NCBI GenBank assembly: GCA_024277135.1
Contig: JAJRVV010000087.1
Coordinates: 1-64,000, forward strand
DNA from: Chloroflexota bacterium
GTDB lineage: Bacteria; Chloroflexota; Anaerolineae; Promineifilales; Promineifilaceae
DNA length: 64,000 bases
Direction: 5' to 3'
Shown piece by piece: positions 34,755 through 43,123 of the stretch (positions within the stretch are counted from its first letter, which is position 1; each line of letters begins with the position of its first letter). A model generated the notes under the pieces. It searched no databases. It saw nothing but the letters and a program-made list of their open reading frames with translations, and was not told the DNA's origin. The position numbers and the translations under genes were made by a program.

Positions 34755-34856
34755 CAGTAGATCGAGATTTTCGCCACGAATGCCACGAATTACACGAAAA
34801 ACACGTTCTTAATTCGTGAAATTTGTGCAAATTCGCGGCAGATTTTGGATCTACTG
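34755..34856. repeat. CACGAAT repeat bounded by inverted CAGTAGATC arms
   Basis: CAGTAGATC (34755-34763) and GATCTACTG (34848-34856) bracket GCCACGAAT/ACACGAA units and their inverse (AATTCGTG, AAATTTGTG). The about 100-bp unit looks like a complete foldback element with its own ends. Confidence 0.7.
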
Positions 34857-34907
34857 AATCTGTGCCCCCGTATTTACAGGCGGTAGCAGGATCATGTAAA
34901 ATAGCTT

Positions 34908-35148
34908 TGTATCTCCTCAACGTTCGCTTAAATTTTGAGTTAAAAGCGAGATTCAAAAACCCATGTATATATGGGGGATCACAAGATAAATTTCATGTAT
35001 ATACGCATTGACATAAAGTATCTGTTCTAAATTTGTGATAATAAGCAATTGGAAACCATTGTTTATGTTAACCAAAGCCTTGTGTACCCCTGTATATGGG
35101 TTGAATTTGGAAATTGTTCAAAAATTTAAGCGAACGCCCTGTATCTCT
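34908..35148. mobile_element. Possible MITE-like element upstream of glutamate dehydrogenase
   Basis: CGTTCGCTTAAATTTTG (34921-34937) recurs inverted as CAAAAATTTAAGCGAACG (35119-35136). A second matched pair lies inside: CCCATGTATATATGGGG at 34960-34976 against ACCCCTGTATATGGGT at 35087-35101. Both arms then run on with ATCACAA/TTGTGT. TGTATCTC occurs just outside both ends and may be a target duplication. The interior is AT-rich and codes for nothing. No transposase is present, so this would be a non-autonomous remnant. It fills the gap before gdh copy 1. Confidence 0.45.
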
Positions 35149-35201
35149 TTTCACAATTCCCGATTTTTTTACGACCTGTTTCCAAACAAAGGAGTATTCC
35201 C

Positions 35202-36452
35202 ATGTCAGAAAAACTGAATCCGTTTGCCATTGCCCAGACCCAGCTCGACAAAGCAGCCCAAGTGTTGCAGTTGCCGCCCGACATGCACGCTTTTTTGCGC
35301 CTGCCCATGCGCGAGCTTCATTTCACCATTCCCGTACGCATGGACGATGGCTCCACCCAGATTTTCCAGGGCTTTCGCGTTCAATACAACGACGCCCGCG
35401 GCCCGGCCAAGGGCGGCCTCCGCTTTCATTGGGAAGAGACCATTGACACCGTACGCGCTCTGGCAGCCTGGATGACGTGGAAAACGGCCGTGGTGGACAT
35501 CCCCCTCGGCGGCGGCAAAGGAGGCGTCATTTGTGACCCCCGCGCCCTCTCCCAGGGCGAACTGGAACGGCTCAGCCGCGGCTTCATGCGCGTCATCGCC
35601 CGCTCCATCGGCCTCACCAAAGACGTGCCCGCTCCCGACGTGTACACCCACCCCCAAATCATGGCCTGGATGATGGATGAATACGAAGTGCTGACCGGGC
35701 ATCACGAACCCGGCGTCATCACCGGAAAGCCATTGGAATTAGGCGGCTCCGCCGGCCGCGGCGACGCCACCGCCCGCGGCGGCATTTACACCGTGCGCGA
35801 AACTGCCAAAATCCTGGGCCTCGACCTCAAAGGGAAGACGGCCGCCGTTCAAGGGTATGGCAACGCCGGTACTTTTGCCCATCAGTTAGCCCAAGAAATC
35901 CTGGGGCTGAAAATCGTCGCCGTCAGCGATTCCAGAGGCGGTATCATCAACTGGGATGGACTGGACGCGGCCGAAACCATGGCGCATAAAGCCAACACTG
36001 GCGCCGTCCGCAACTTTCCCGGCGCTGAAGAAATCAGCAACGAAGCCTTGCTGGAACTGGAAGTGGATGTTTTGTTCCCGTCAGCTTTGGAAAACGTCAT
36101 CACCAAAAAGAATGCGGCCAACATCAAGGCCAAAATTGTGGCCGAGTTAGCCAACGGCCCCACCACCCCAGCCGCCGATGACATTCTTTACGAAAATGGC
36201 GTTTATGTCCTGCCCGACTTCCTGTGCAATGCCGGCGGCGTCACCGTTTCCTACTTCGAGATGGTGCAAAACGCATACCAATATTACTGGCCGCTAGAGA
36301 TGGTGCATGAACGGCTGGATCAAAAGATGACCGCCGCCTTCCACGCCGTAGACAAAATGGCGCGGCAGAAGAAAGTGAACAATCGGGTAGCGGCTTATTT
36401 GGTGGCGGTGGATCGGGTGGCCCAGGCGGTGCATCTGCGCGGCTGGGTGTAA
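35202..36452 (+). CDS. Glu/Leu/Phe/Val dehydrogenase, paralogue 1
   Basis: The product is 416 aa. Substrate domain with catalytic Lys in [12 protein letters not shown] and the upstream KGGLRFH, Asp in VPAPDVYT, and NAD domain with [16 protein letters not shown]. It interconverts glutamate and 2-oxoglutarate plus ammonia. GYGNAG replaces the more usual GFGNVG kept in paralogue 2, which may alter cofactor preference. GGAG 8 bp before ATG 35202. The upstream region carries a MITE-like element. Confidence 0.93.
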   Translation: MSEKLNPFAIAQTQLDKAAQVLQLPPDMHAFLRLPMRELHFTIPVRMDDGSTQIFQGFRVQYNDARGPAKGGLRFHWEETIDTVRALAAWMTWKTAVVDIPLGGGKGGVICDPRALSQGELERLSRGFMRVIARSIGLTKDVPAPDVYTHPQIMAWMMDEYEVLTGHHEPGVITGKPLELGGSAGRGDATARGGIYTVRETAKILGLDLKGKTAAVQGYGNAGTFAHQLAQEILGLKIVAVSDSRGGIINWDGLDAAETMAHKANTGAVRNFPGAEEISNEALLELEVDVLFPSALENVITKKNAANIKAKIVAELANGPTTPAADDILYENGVYVLPDFLCNAGGVTVSYFEMVQNAYQYYWPLEMVHERLDQKMTAAFHAVDKMARQKKVNNRVAAYLVAVDRVAQAVHLRGWV

Positions 36453-36499
36453 TTCCATTTCACTGACAACTGGCATGAAGAACGTATGACAATCATAAC

Positions 36500-36527
36500 T
36501 TGCCAACCAATATAAATCCTATATAGT
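36500..36527 (+). promoter_or_regulatory. Predicted promoter for second glutamate dehydrogenase
   Basis: TTGCCA (36500-36505), a 16-bp spacer and TATAGT (36522-36527) lie just before the 24-bp palindrome at 36559-36582. Confidence 0.4.
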
Positions 36528-36558
36528 TTGGGTGGCTAAATTTAACAAGAAAGCGGTG

Positions 36559-36582
36559 AGGCGCATCAAATTTGATGCGCCT
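36559..36582. promoter_or_regulatory. Perfect 24-bp palindrome between the two GDH genes
   Basis: AGGCGCATCAAATTTGATGCGCCT is fully symmetric. TTATTGCTT follows, too weak a T-run for a convincing terminator. Placed about 32 bp after the predicted promoter and 47 bp before ATG 36629, it may be an operator or a leader hairpin for paralogue 2, or the transcript end of paralogue 1. Confidence 0.7.
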
Positions 36583-36628
36583 TATTGCTTCCTGGATTCC
36601 CAATATTTCTCGGAGTTAAGAAATTTCA

Positions 36629-37879
36629 ATGAACGAAAATTTGAACCCATTTGCCATCGCCCAGGCTCAACTAGATGAGGCTGCGGCCGTGTTGCAGCTT
36701 GATCCGGACATGCACGCCTTCCTGCGGGAACCGATGCGTGAATTTCACTTCACCATTCCGGTGCGGATGGACGATGGCACGACGAAAACCTTCCAGGGAT
36801 TTCGCGTGCAATATAATGACGCGCGCGGCCCGTCAAAAGGGGGCATCCGTTTCCACCCCGATGAAACCATTGACACGGTACGGGCGTTGGCGGCGTGGAT
36901 GACGTGGAAGACGGCCGTGGCCGACATCCCGTTAGGCGGCGCCAAAGGCGGCGTCATCTGCAACCCGCGCGAAATGTCGTCTGGCGAAATGGAGCGGCTC
37001 AGCCGGGGTTACATGCGTAATGTGGCCCGTTTCGTCGGTCTCACCCAAGACGTGCCGGCGCCCGATGTCAACACCAATCCCCAACTGATGGCCTGGATGC
37101 TCGATGAATATGAACTCATCATCGGCCATCGTGAACCGGGCGTCATCACCGGCAAGCCCCTGCCCCTGGGCGGCTCTGCCGGCCGCACCCCGGCCACCGC
37201 CATGGGCGGCATGTTTGCCATCCGGGAAGCGGCCAAAATTGTGGGCCTCAACCTGCAAGGAGCAACCGCCGCCATTCAAGGGTTTGGCAATGTTGGCTCG
37301 TTTGCCCACAAATTGGCCCAGGAGTTGTTTGGCATCAAAGTGGTCCCGGTCAGCGATGAATTTGGCGGCATTTACAATGCTCATGGTATGAACTATGCGG
37401 ATGTGAAAGCGCACCTGCAGCGGGCCGGTAAATTGGGTGGCTGTCCCAACACCGAGCCTGTTTCCAACAAAGATCTGCTGGAGATGGATGTGGATATCCT
37501 CATCCCGGCCGCCATCGAAAACCAGTTGACGGCGCAAAATGCAGACCATGTAAAAGCCAAAGTGGTGGCGGAATTGGCGAACGGCCCCACCACCCCTGAA
37601 GCGGATAATATCCTCAACGACAAGGGCATTTACATCATCCCCGACTTCTTGTGCAACGCCGGCGGCGTTATCGTCTCCTATTTCGAAATGGTGCAGAATT
37701 CGTACCAGTTCTATTGGGATGAGGCGATGGTGAATGAGCGGTTAGACCTGAACATGACCACCGCTTTTAAGGCGGTGCATGATATGTCTGTGACCCAAAA
37801 AGTGGATACGCGGGTGGCCGCTTATCTGGTGGCCGTCAATCGAGTGGCAGAAGCGGTTCGTTTGCGCGGCTGGGTTTAG
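36629..37879 (+). CDS. Glu/Leu/Phe/Val dehydrogenase, paralogue 2
   Basis: The product is 416 aa, the same length as paralogue 1 and alignable without gaps over most of its length. LGGAKGGVICNP carries the catalytic Lys, VPAPDVNTNP the Asp and IQGFGNVGSFAHKLAQ the NAD-binding loop. Differences cluster in the NAD domain (VVPVSDEFGGIYNAHG). CGGAG precedes ATG 36629. The tandem pair probably forms a hetero-oligomer or is regulated separately, since each has its own upstream signals. Confidence 0.93.
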   Translation: MNENLNPFAIAQAQLDEAAAVLQLDPDMHAFLREPMREFHFTIPVRMDDGTTKTFQGFRVQYNDARGPSKGGIRFHPDETIDTVRALAAWMTWKTAVADIPLGGAKGGVICNPREMSSGEMERLSRGYMRNVARFVGLTQDVPAPDVNTNPQLMAWMLDEYELIIGHREPGVITGKPLPLGGSAGRTPATAMGGMFAIREAAKIVGLNLQGATAAIQGFGNVGSFAHKLAQELFGIKVVPVSDEFGGIYNAHGMNYADVKAHLQRAGKLGGCPNTEPVSNKDLLEMDVDILIPAAIENQLTAQNADHVKAKVVAELANGPTTPEADNILNDKGIYIIPDFLCNAGGVIVSYFEMVQNSYQFYWDEAMVNERLDLNMTTAFKAVHDMSVTQKVDTRVAAYLVAVNRVAEAVRLRGWV

Positions 37880-37924
37880 ATTTTAATGCGTATCGGCCGT
37901 AACCGGTCACTCCCCCCGACAGAT

Positions 37925-37997
37925 CCTCCCGGAGGTGTACGAGTTAGGCGGCATTTAACTCATCTCAACCTCCGGGAGGGTGAATGATTATTTTTTT
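37925..37997 (+). terminator. Large stem-loop and T-run after GDH paralogue 2
   Basis: Perfect 12-bp arms CCTCCCGGAGGT (37925-37936) and ACCTCCGGGAGG (37968-37979) enclose an inner stem GAGTTA/TAACTC (37941-37946, 37956-37961). A run of seven T ends at 37997, 11 bp beyond the stem. It is the likely transcript end, although the spacing is longer than in a classic terminator. Confidence 0.5.
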
Positions 37998-37998
37998 G

Positions 37999-38098
37999 TT
38001 GATGATTTAGAACTTTTGTGCTATCATTTATGAACGGTTATTCAGTTTTCATAATGAGGCTGTCGGACGCTTGTGTACTCATAAAAACATGATACTAT
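37999..38098 (+). promoter_or_regulatory. Two tandem predicted promoters for ssb
   Basis: TTGATG-17-TATCAT (37999-38027) and TTGTGT-16-TACTAT (38071-38098). The second is nearer the gene, 70 bp before ATG 38168. Confidence 0.4.
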
Positions 38099-38167
38099 TT
38101 GATTGTTGTTCTGAGGAGTACAGGCTCAGATTTTATTTACCCGATTGAGTTGCAAGGAGTGGGCAAA

Positions 38168-38593
38168 ATGTACCAAAAAATTATTGTGGTGGGCAATTTG
38201 GGGCGAGACCCGGAAATGCGGTATATGCCGGATGGCACGGCCGTCACCAACTTTAGTATGGCTACCAGTCAGCGCTGGACGGATAAAGCGACCGGTGAGC
38301 CAAGAGAAGAAACAACTTGGTTTCGGGTTGCAGTATGGCGAAAACAAGCTGAAACAGTCAATGAATACTTAAGTAAAGGAAGTAAGGTTTTGGTTGAAGG
38401 CCGCATCAAGCCGGATCCAAATACAGGCAGCCCGCGCGTTTTTACCAGACAGGACGGAACTGTTGGGGCGTCGTTTGAAATTACGGCCGATACGGTGCGA
38501 TTCCTCAGCAGCCGCGACGAAGGCAGCTTTGCCGAAGGCGGCGAGGCTGGCGGCGGAGCGGCAGCCCAGGAAGAAGACGAAATTCCCTTCTGA
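38168..38593 (+). CDS. ssb: Single-stranded DNA-binding protein
   Basis: The product is 141 aa. OB fold residues 1-105 (IIVVGNLGRDPEMRYMPDG, VTNFSMATSQRW, WFRVAVWRKQAETVNEYLSKG, KVLVEGRI), a short Gly/Ala linker, and the acidic protein-interaction tip EEDEIPF. ATG 38168 has AAGGAG upstream; an in-frame start 69 bp earlier lacks conservation. Monocistronic, with its own terminator, and not linked to rpsF/rpsR as in many bacteria. Confidence 0.95.
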   Translation: MYQKIIVVGNLGRDPEMRYMPDGTAVTNFSMATSQRWTDKATGEPREETTWFRVAVWRKQAETVNEYLSKGSKVLVEGRIKPDPNTGSPRVFTRQDGTVGASFEITADTVRFLSSRDEGSFAEGGEAGGGAAAQEEDEIPF

Positions 38594-38616
38594 AAACGAA
38601 AAAGGGACGAGAAACC

Positions 38617-38656
38617 AAAAGGACGGGGTGAATGTTACATTCCCCCGTCCTTTTTT
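38617..38656 (+). terminator. Rho-independent terminator of ssb
   Basis: AAAAGGACGGGG, a 14-nt loop, then CCCCGTCC and TTTTTT. Symmetric A/T runs suggest it also works for the convergent arsM gene. Confidence 0.85.
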
Positions 38657-38681
38657 GTTGGTTGTTAATCGTTGGCGGATT

Positions 38682-39509
38682 TCACACTAAAGACGATCTC
38701 CGTATGGAGACTCCGGGCTTGACGGCCGTCACCCGAGCGCTGAACACTTGGGGCGGGCCATCATGCGCCGTCAACTTGTCCAGTTCCACCTCTGGATGCG
38801 CCTTATCCCGCACCGAAATTTGAGTGAAGCCGGCGGCGCGAATGGCGGCCACATAATCGGCGGCATCTTCAGCGCCGGTGATGCAGCCCGTCCACTGCGC
38901 CATGTCGGCCCGCTGCTCCGGGGTGAAGCGGCCCTGCGTCACAATGTCGGAGACGGCGATTCTGCCGCCTGGTTTGAGCGCGCGGAAAGATTCGCGGAAA
39001 ACGGCCGCCTTATCCGGGCTGAGGTTAATCACGCAGTTGGAAATCACCACATCCACCGTCTCTGAATCCACCGGCAAATCCTCGATCTGCCCCTGGCGGA
39101 ATTCGACGTTGTCCAGCCCAACTTTGGCCTTGTTCCGGTTCGCTTTCTCTAGCATGGAGGGCGTCATATCCACGCCAATGACATGGCCGCCTGGCCCCAC
39201 CTGCCGCGCCGCTATGAAGCAGTCAATGCCGCCGCCGGAACCGAGGTCGAGGACGACTTGCCCCGCTTCCAAATTTGCCAGGGTGATGGGGTCGCCGCAG
39301 CCTAGCGACAGGCCGGTGACGTCTTCCGGCAGCCAACCGGTGTCTGCGTCGTAAAAGTCGGTGAACAAGGCGTCGTCATAAATGCTCACTTCGTCGGCAA
39401 CGGCCGTGTCGCAACAAGAACCGCTGACTTCTATCTTAAACTCATCGGCAATCCGGGCGTACCGTTCCTGTACCTCTTGATGAATTTTTTCCGGGGTTAA
39501 TTCTTTCAT
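38682..39509 (-). CDS. arsM: Arsenite methyltransferase
   Basis: The product is 275 aa. SAM motif [21 protein letters not shown]. The three cysteine positions used by ArsM to bind As(III) are visible: [22 protein letters not shown] and [11 protein letters not shown]. It methylates arsenite to volatile or less retained species. ATG 39509 follows GAGGTGA; an upstream in-frame ATG is ignored. Paired with the ArsR gene 75 bp upstream, forming an arsenic-responsive unit. Confidence 0.93.
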   Translation of the reverse strand: MKELTPEKIHQEVQERYARIADEFKIEVSGSCCDTAVADEVSIYDDALFTDFYDADTGWLPEDVTGLSLGCGDPITLANLEAGQVVLDLGSGGGIDCFIAARQVGPGGHVIGVDMTPSMLEKANRNKAKVGLDNVEFRQGQIEDLPVDSETVDVVISNCVINLSPDKAAVFRESFRALKPGGRIAVSDIVTQGRFTPEQRADMAQWTGCITGAEDAADYVAAIRAAGFTQISVRDKAHPEVELDKLTAHDGPPQVFSARVTAVKPGVSIRRSSLV

Positions 39510-39584
39510 TTTCTCACCTCTTTGATATTGATATATATACATTCGTCTATTTGTTTATTCAAAAAAAGAGTCGAACTTGAATCT

Positions 39585-39875
39585 TTAATTTTCGATCACC
39601 AAATCCACTTCCGGCGCAAAAGTCTGCATCAACATACCGCAGCAGAGAGCCACCGAATCCTGATTAAGCGTGTAAAAAATCTGCTTCCCTTCTCGCCGGG
39701 TGTTCACCAGGCCGGCATCGCGCAAGATGCTGAGATGATGGGAGACGGTGGGTTGGGACACTTGTCCCAGCTTCTCCACCACATCGGAAACGCACAGCCA
39801 TTGGCAGCACAAGTGCCGCATGATTTTTTGCCGGGTTTCGTCGGCGATGGCTTTGCCGAACTGTACAGAGTTCAT
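39585..39875 (-). CDS. arsR: ArsR/SmtB-family metalloregulator
   Basis: The product is 96 aa. Winged helix with VEKLGQVSQPTVSHHLSILRDAGLV and EGKQIFYTLN. Cysteines occur as LCCQWLCVSDV near helix 3 and ALCCGML at the C-terminus, a thiol-rich set that could bind arsenite, releasing the operator. First gene of the arsRM unit; probably represses arsM. Confidence 0.92.
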   Translation of the reverse strand: MNSVQFGKAIADETRQKIMRHLCCQWLCVSDVVEKLGQVSQPTVSHHLSILRDAGLVNTRREGKQIFYTLNQDSVALCCGMLMQTFAPEVDLVIEN

Positions 39876-40001
39876 TGGGGAAGTGACTAAAGTGACAAGT
39901 GACTAAAATGCGGTTCGTATTGATATTTGTCTATATGTTGAGCTATTATAATCAAAAACGGCCGTCTGTCAACCCGCCCGTTTCTCAAAGCCGCCCCCTG
40001 T

Positions 40002-40029
40002 TTGACTAACCCCTTGCCCATGATAGAAT
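40002..40029 (+). promoter_or_regulatory. Predicted extended -10 promoter for plsX-fabF
   Basis: TTGACT (40002-40007), 16-bp spacer, TGA-TAGAAT (-10 at 40024-40029), 40 bp before ATG 40070. Confidence 0.55.
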
Positions 40030-40069
40030 CCGCCCACGAATTTTCTAGAGAGAGGTGTGCGAGAATTTC

Positions 40070-41059
40070 ATGCGAATTGCCGTTGACGCCATGGGCAGCG
40101 ACAACCATCCCCAACCGGACGTAACCGGGTCGGTGATGGCGGCGCGGGAATTTGGCGACGCTATCATTTTGGTGGGCGATCAGCCCCAAATTGAAGCGGA
40201 ACTGGCTAAACTGGACACGGCCGGATTATCGATGGAAATCGTCCATGCCAGCCAAAAGGTGACGATGACGGACAAGCCCTCCCAGGTGGTGAAGGGGAAG
40301 CCGGACTCCTCGATGCACGTGGGCGTGGGCTTGGTGCGCGACGGCCGTGCCGATGCTTTTGTGACGGCGGGCAACACCGGCGGCGCGTTGGGCATTGCCA
40401 TGCTGCGCCGGGTGGGGCTGGGCCGGATTCCCGGCGTCAAGCGGCCGGCGTTAGGCGTGATTTTCCCTACCGCTGAACGGCCGTTGATCATTGACAACGG
40501 CGCCAACGCCGACTGCAAACCGGAGTACCTGCTCCAATTCGGCGTCATGGGCAGTTTATACATCGAGCGGATGCTGGGCGTCCCCAACCCGCGCGTGGCG
40601 CTCATCTCCAACGGCGAGGAAGAGGGCAAAGGGAATGCGCTCATCAAGGAAACGATCCCCCTGCTGCGCGCCAGCGGCTTGAACTACATCGGCAACATCG
40701 AGCCGAAGGAGTTTGTGCTGGGGGCGGCGCATGTCGGCGTCACCGACGGTTTCACCGGCAATATCGTCATCAAAACGGCCGAAGCGATTGCCAGCTACAT
40801 GTCTAACCTCATCAAAACAGAGATTAAGGCCAGCCCGGTGACGGCCGTTGGCGGGCTTTTGGCAAAATCGGCATTTAAGCGGGTAGGCAGCCACCTGAAC
40901 CCGGACGAAGTAGGCGGCGCGCCGTTGCTGGGCGTGAATGGGGTAGTGATTGTGGCGCACGGCCGTTCCAACGCGTACGCCATCAAACAAGCCATCGGGC
41001 AAGCTCGCCGCATCGTCGCTCAAAAAGTGGTCGAAGCTATCACGGCCGGAATCGCGTGA
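40070..41059 (+). CDS. plsX: Phosphate acyltransferase PlsX
   Basis: The product is 329 aa. Start MRIAVDAMGSDNHP is the family N-terminus. HASQKVTMTDKPSQVVKGKPDSSM, FVTAGNTGGALGIAMLRRVG, NGANADCKPEYLLQFGVMGS and DGFTGNIVIKTAE are PlsX landmarks. It makes acyl-phosphate from acyl-ACP for phosphatidic acid synthesis; the acyl-phosphate user PlsY is encoded at 58153-58824. The fabF gene follows after 10 bp, without the fabD/fabG/acpP usually between. Confidence 0.95.
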   Translation: MRIAVDAMGSDNHPQPDVTGSVMAAREFGDAIILVGDQPQIEAELAKLDTAGLSMEIVHASQKVTMTDKPSQVVKGKPDSSMHVGVGLVRDGRADAFVTAGNTGGALGIAMLRRVGLGRIPGVKRPALGVIFPTAERPLIIDNGANADCKPEYLLQFGVMGSLYIERMLGVPNPRVALISNGEEEGKGNALIKETIPLLRASGLNYIGNIEPKEFVLGAAHVGVTDGFTGNIVIKTAEAIASYMSNLIKTEIKASPVTAVGGLLAKSAFKRVGSHLNPDEVGGAPLLGVNGVVIVAHGRSNAYAIKQAIGQARRIVAQKVVEAITAGIA

Positions 41060-41069
41060 AAGGTGTATT

Positions 41070-42353
41070 ATGAAGAATGAGTTGGTGAACCACCAGGGTC
41101 AGCCGCGGGTTGTCATCACCGGCATTGGCATGATCAGCCCATTGGGGCATACGGCCGCCGCCAGTTGGGAGAGTCTGTTGCGCGGCCGTTCCGGCATCGG
41201 CCCCATCACCCAATTCGATCCGACCCAGTTCGACTTTCCCTCTCGCATTGCCGGCGAGGTCAAAAACTTCAACCCCAAAGCGTACATGGACTTTAAAGAA
41301 GCGCGGCGCATGTCCCGCGCCTCTCAACTGGCGGTGGCGGCGACGCGCATGGCCCTGGCCGACGCCAACCTACCAGAACCCGTTCCCGACCCGGAGCGCG
41401 TCGGCGTGTTGGTGGGGACGGGCGTGGGCGGCTTTGAGGTGGCAGACCGCGCCTTGCAAACGCTGCGCGGCAAAGGGTTTAACCGGGTCAGCCCCTTTGC
41501 CATGACCGGCTTTTTGCCCAACATGCCCAGCCATCATGTCAGCTTGGTTTCCGGCGCGCTGGGGCCAATCAGCACCGTGGCAGCCGCCTGCGCCACCGGC
41601 ACCCAGGCTATCGGCGAAGCCGCCGAGTTCATCCGCCGGGGGACGGCCGATGTTGTCATCACCGGCGGTGCGGAAGGGCTGATTCATGAAGCCGCCATCG
41701 CCGGATTTGGCGCGATGCGGGCGCTCTCCACCCATTACAACGACCGGCCGGAAAAAGCCAGCCGCCCCTTCGACAAAGATCGGGACGGATTTGTGTTGAG
41801 CGAGGGCGCCGGCATTCTGGTGATGGAGAGTTTGGTGCATGCCCGGGCGCGGCAAGCCCGGATTTATGCCGAACTGTTGGGCCACGCTTCCTCATCAGAT
41901 GCGTTCCATGTGGCGGCGCCCGATCCACAGGGAGCGGGCGCCGCGCGGGCGATGGGTTGGACATTGGATGATGGCGGGGTGACGACGGATGACGTAGATT
42001 ACATCAACGCCCACGGCACCTCGACGCCGATGAATGACAAAACAGAGACGCTGGCGATTAAAAAGTTGTTTGGCGAACGGGCGTATGAGATTCCGATCAG
42101 CAGCAATAAATCGGTGTTGGGCCATGCCATGGGGGCGACGGGAGCGATTGAGGCGATATTTAGCGCGTTTACCATTCATCATGGAGTGATTCCGCCGACA
42201 TGGAATTATGAAACGCCTGATCTGGAGTGTGACCTGGATTATGTGCCCAACGCGCCGCGTCGAGCAGATGTGCGGGTGGTGTTGTCGAATTCGTTTGGCC
42301 TGGGTGGGCAAAATGCTTGCCTGACATTAGGGAGAATGAACAATGAGCAATGA
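41070..42353 (+). CDS. fabF: 3-oxoacyl-ACP synthase II
   Basis: The product is 427 aa. Catalytic triad: Cys in VAAACATGTQAI, His in NAHGTSTPMND and His in SVLGHAMGATGAIEA. It elongates fatty acids by Claisen condensation. ATG 41070 follows AAGGTG and the conserved RVVITGIGMISPLG begins at residue 13. The C-terminus Met-Asn-Asn-Glu-Gln-stop is encoded by the heptamer repeat that starts here; the natural core ends at about GGQNACLTLG. Confidence 0.95.
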   Translation: MKNELVNHQGQPRVVITGIGMISPLGHTAAASWESLLRGRSGIGPITQFDPTQFDFPSRIAGEVKNFNPKAYMDFKEARRMSRASQLAVAATRMALADANLPEPVPDPERVGVLVGTGVGGFEVADRALQTLRGKGFNRVSPFAMTGFLPNMPSHHVSLVSGALGPISTVAAACATGTQAIGEAAEFIRRGTADVVITGGAEGLIHEAAIAGFGAMRALSTHYNDRPEKASRPFDKDRDGFVLSEGAGILVMESLVHARARQARIYAELLGHASSSDAFHVAAPDPQGAGAARAMGWTLDDGGVTTDDVDYINAHGTSTPMNDKTETLAIKKLFGERAYEIPISSNKSVLGHAMGATGAIEAIFSAFTIHHGVIPPTWNYETPDLECDLDYVPNAPRRADVRVVLSNSFGLGGQNACLTLGRMNNEQ

Positions 42354-42402
42354 GTAATGAGCAAACTTTTATTTGTTCATTGTTCATTGCTCATTTCTAA
42401 TT
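42333..42402. repeat. AATGARY heptamers with inverted copy
   Basis: Forward units AATGAAC, AATGAGC, AATGAGT and AATGAGC (42334-42363) are followed by inverted GTTCATTGTTCATTGCTCATT (42375-42395). The two halves can pair. The forward part encodes the FabF C-terminus; the inverted part lies before the next gene. Confidence 0.85.
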
Positions 42403-42406
42403 GATT

Positions 42407-43123
42407 ATGGTTATTTTACGAGACGAAGCCCGAATTTACCGGCTGGCTAAAATCGGCCAGTATGCCAGTCTGATCGGCATGTTGATGCTGATTGGCGGTT
42501 TGATTATCGCTTTTACGAGTGTGGAGAATGCGTTTTTCTACCAACTGTTAGCGTTGACGGCCGGGTGGCTGATTTCGCAGGTGGGGATGTATTTGGCGCA
42601 GCGGTATTTGCGGGAACCGCGCCCGGATCAGGTGTTGGATGATGCGGTGAAGAAGGTGGCGAGAGACGGCCGTTTCTACCATTACCTGCTTCCGGCCCCC
42701 CATGTCCTGTTGACGCCGAATGGCATCGTCGTCTTTGCGCCCAAATTTCAGGGCGGCGTCATCAGCGCCGACGGCGATAAATGGACGCAAAAAGGGGTCG
42801 GCTTCCGCAAATACTTTGGACAGGAAGGGGTGGGCAATCCCAGCCGGGAGGCGGAAAAAATGGTGGCTGCGCTGGCTGATTTTTTGCGGAAAAATGCGCC
42901 ATCAGTAGCAGAAGCGCCCATCGGCGTCCTGATCGTGTTTACAAGCAAAGGGGTGAACCTGAACGTAGCCAAGTCGGACATTCCAGCGATGCACTTCACC
43001 AAAGTCAAGGGTTTTCTCAAACGACAGCGGCGGGCAGAATCATTGGCAGCGGCGGATTACAAAGCGATTCGGGCCGCTTTTGACCAGAAGGCGGCGCATT
43101 TGATACAGGCGGATGATGAGTGA
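42407..43123 (+). CDS. Membrane-anchored protein with possible nuclease-related (NERD-like) domain
   Basis: The product is 238 aa. Two membrane helices (about 18-40 and 43-62) are followed by a soluble domain of about 165 residues with HYLLPAPHVLLTPNGIVVFAPKFQGG and VGNPSREAEKMVAALADFL. This is reminiscent of NERD-type domains in bacterial membrane proteins, without a clear catalytic set. ATG 42407 is used; it overlaps the next gene by 8 bp, so the two are coupled. Function unknown. Confidence 0.65.
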   Translation: MVILRDEARIYRLAKIGQYASLIGMLMLIGGLIIAFTSVENAFFYQLLALTAGWLISQVGMYLAQRYLREPRPDQVLDDAVKKVARDGRFYHYLLPAPHVLLTPNGIVVFAPKFQGGVISADGDKWTQKGVGFRKYFGQEGVGNPSREAEKMVAALADFLRKNAPSVAEAPIGVLIVFTSKGVNLNVAKSDIPAMHFTKVKGFLKRQRRAESLAAADYKAIRAAFDQKAAHLIQADDE

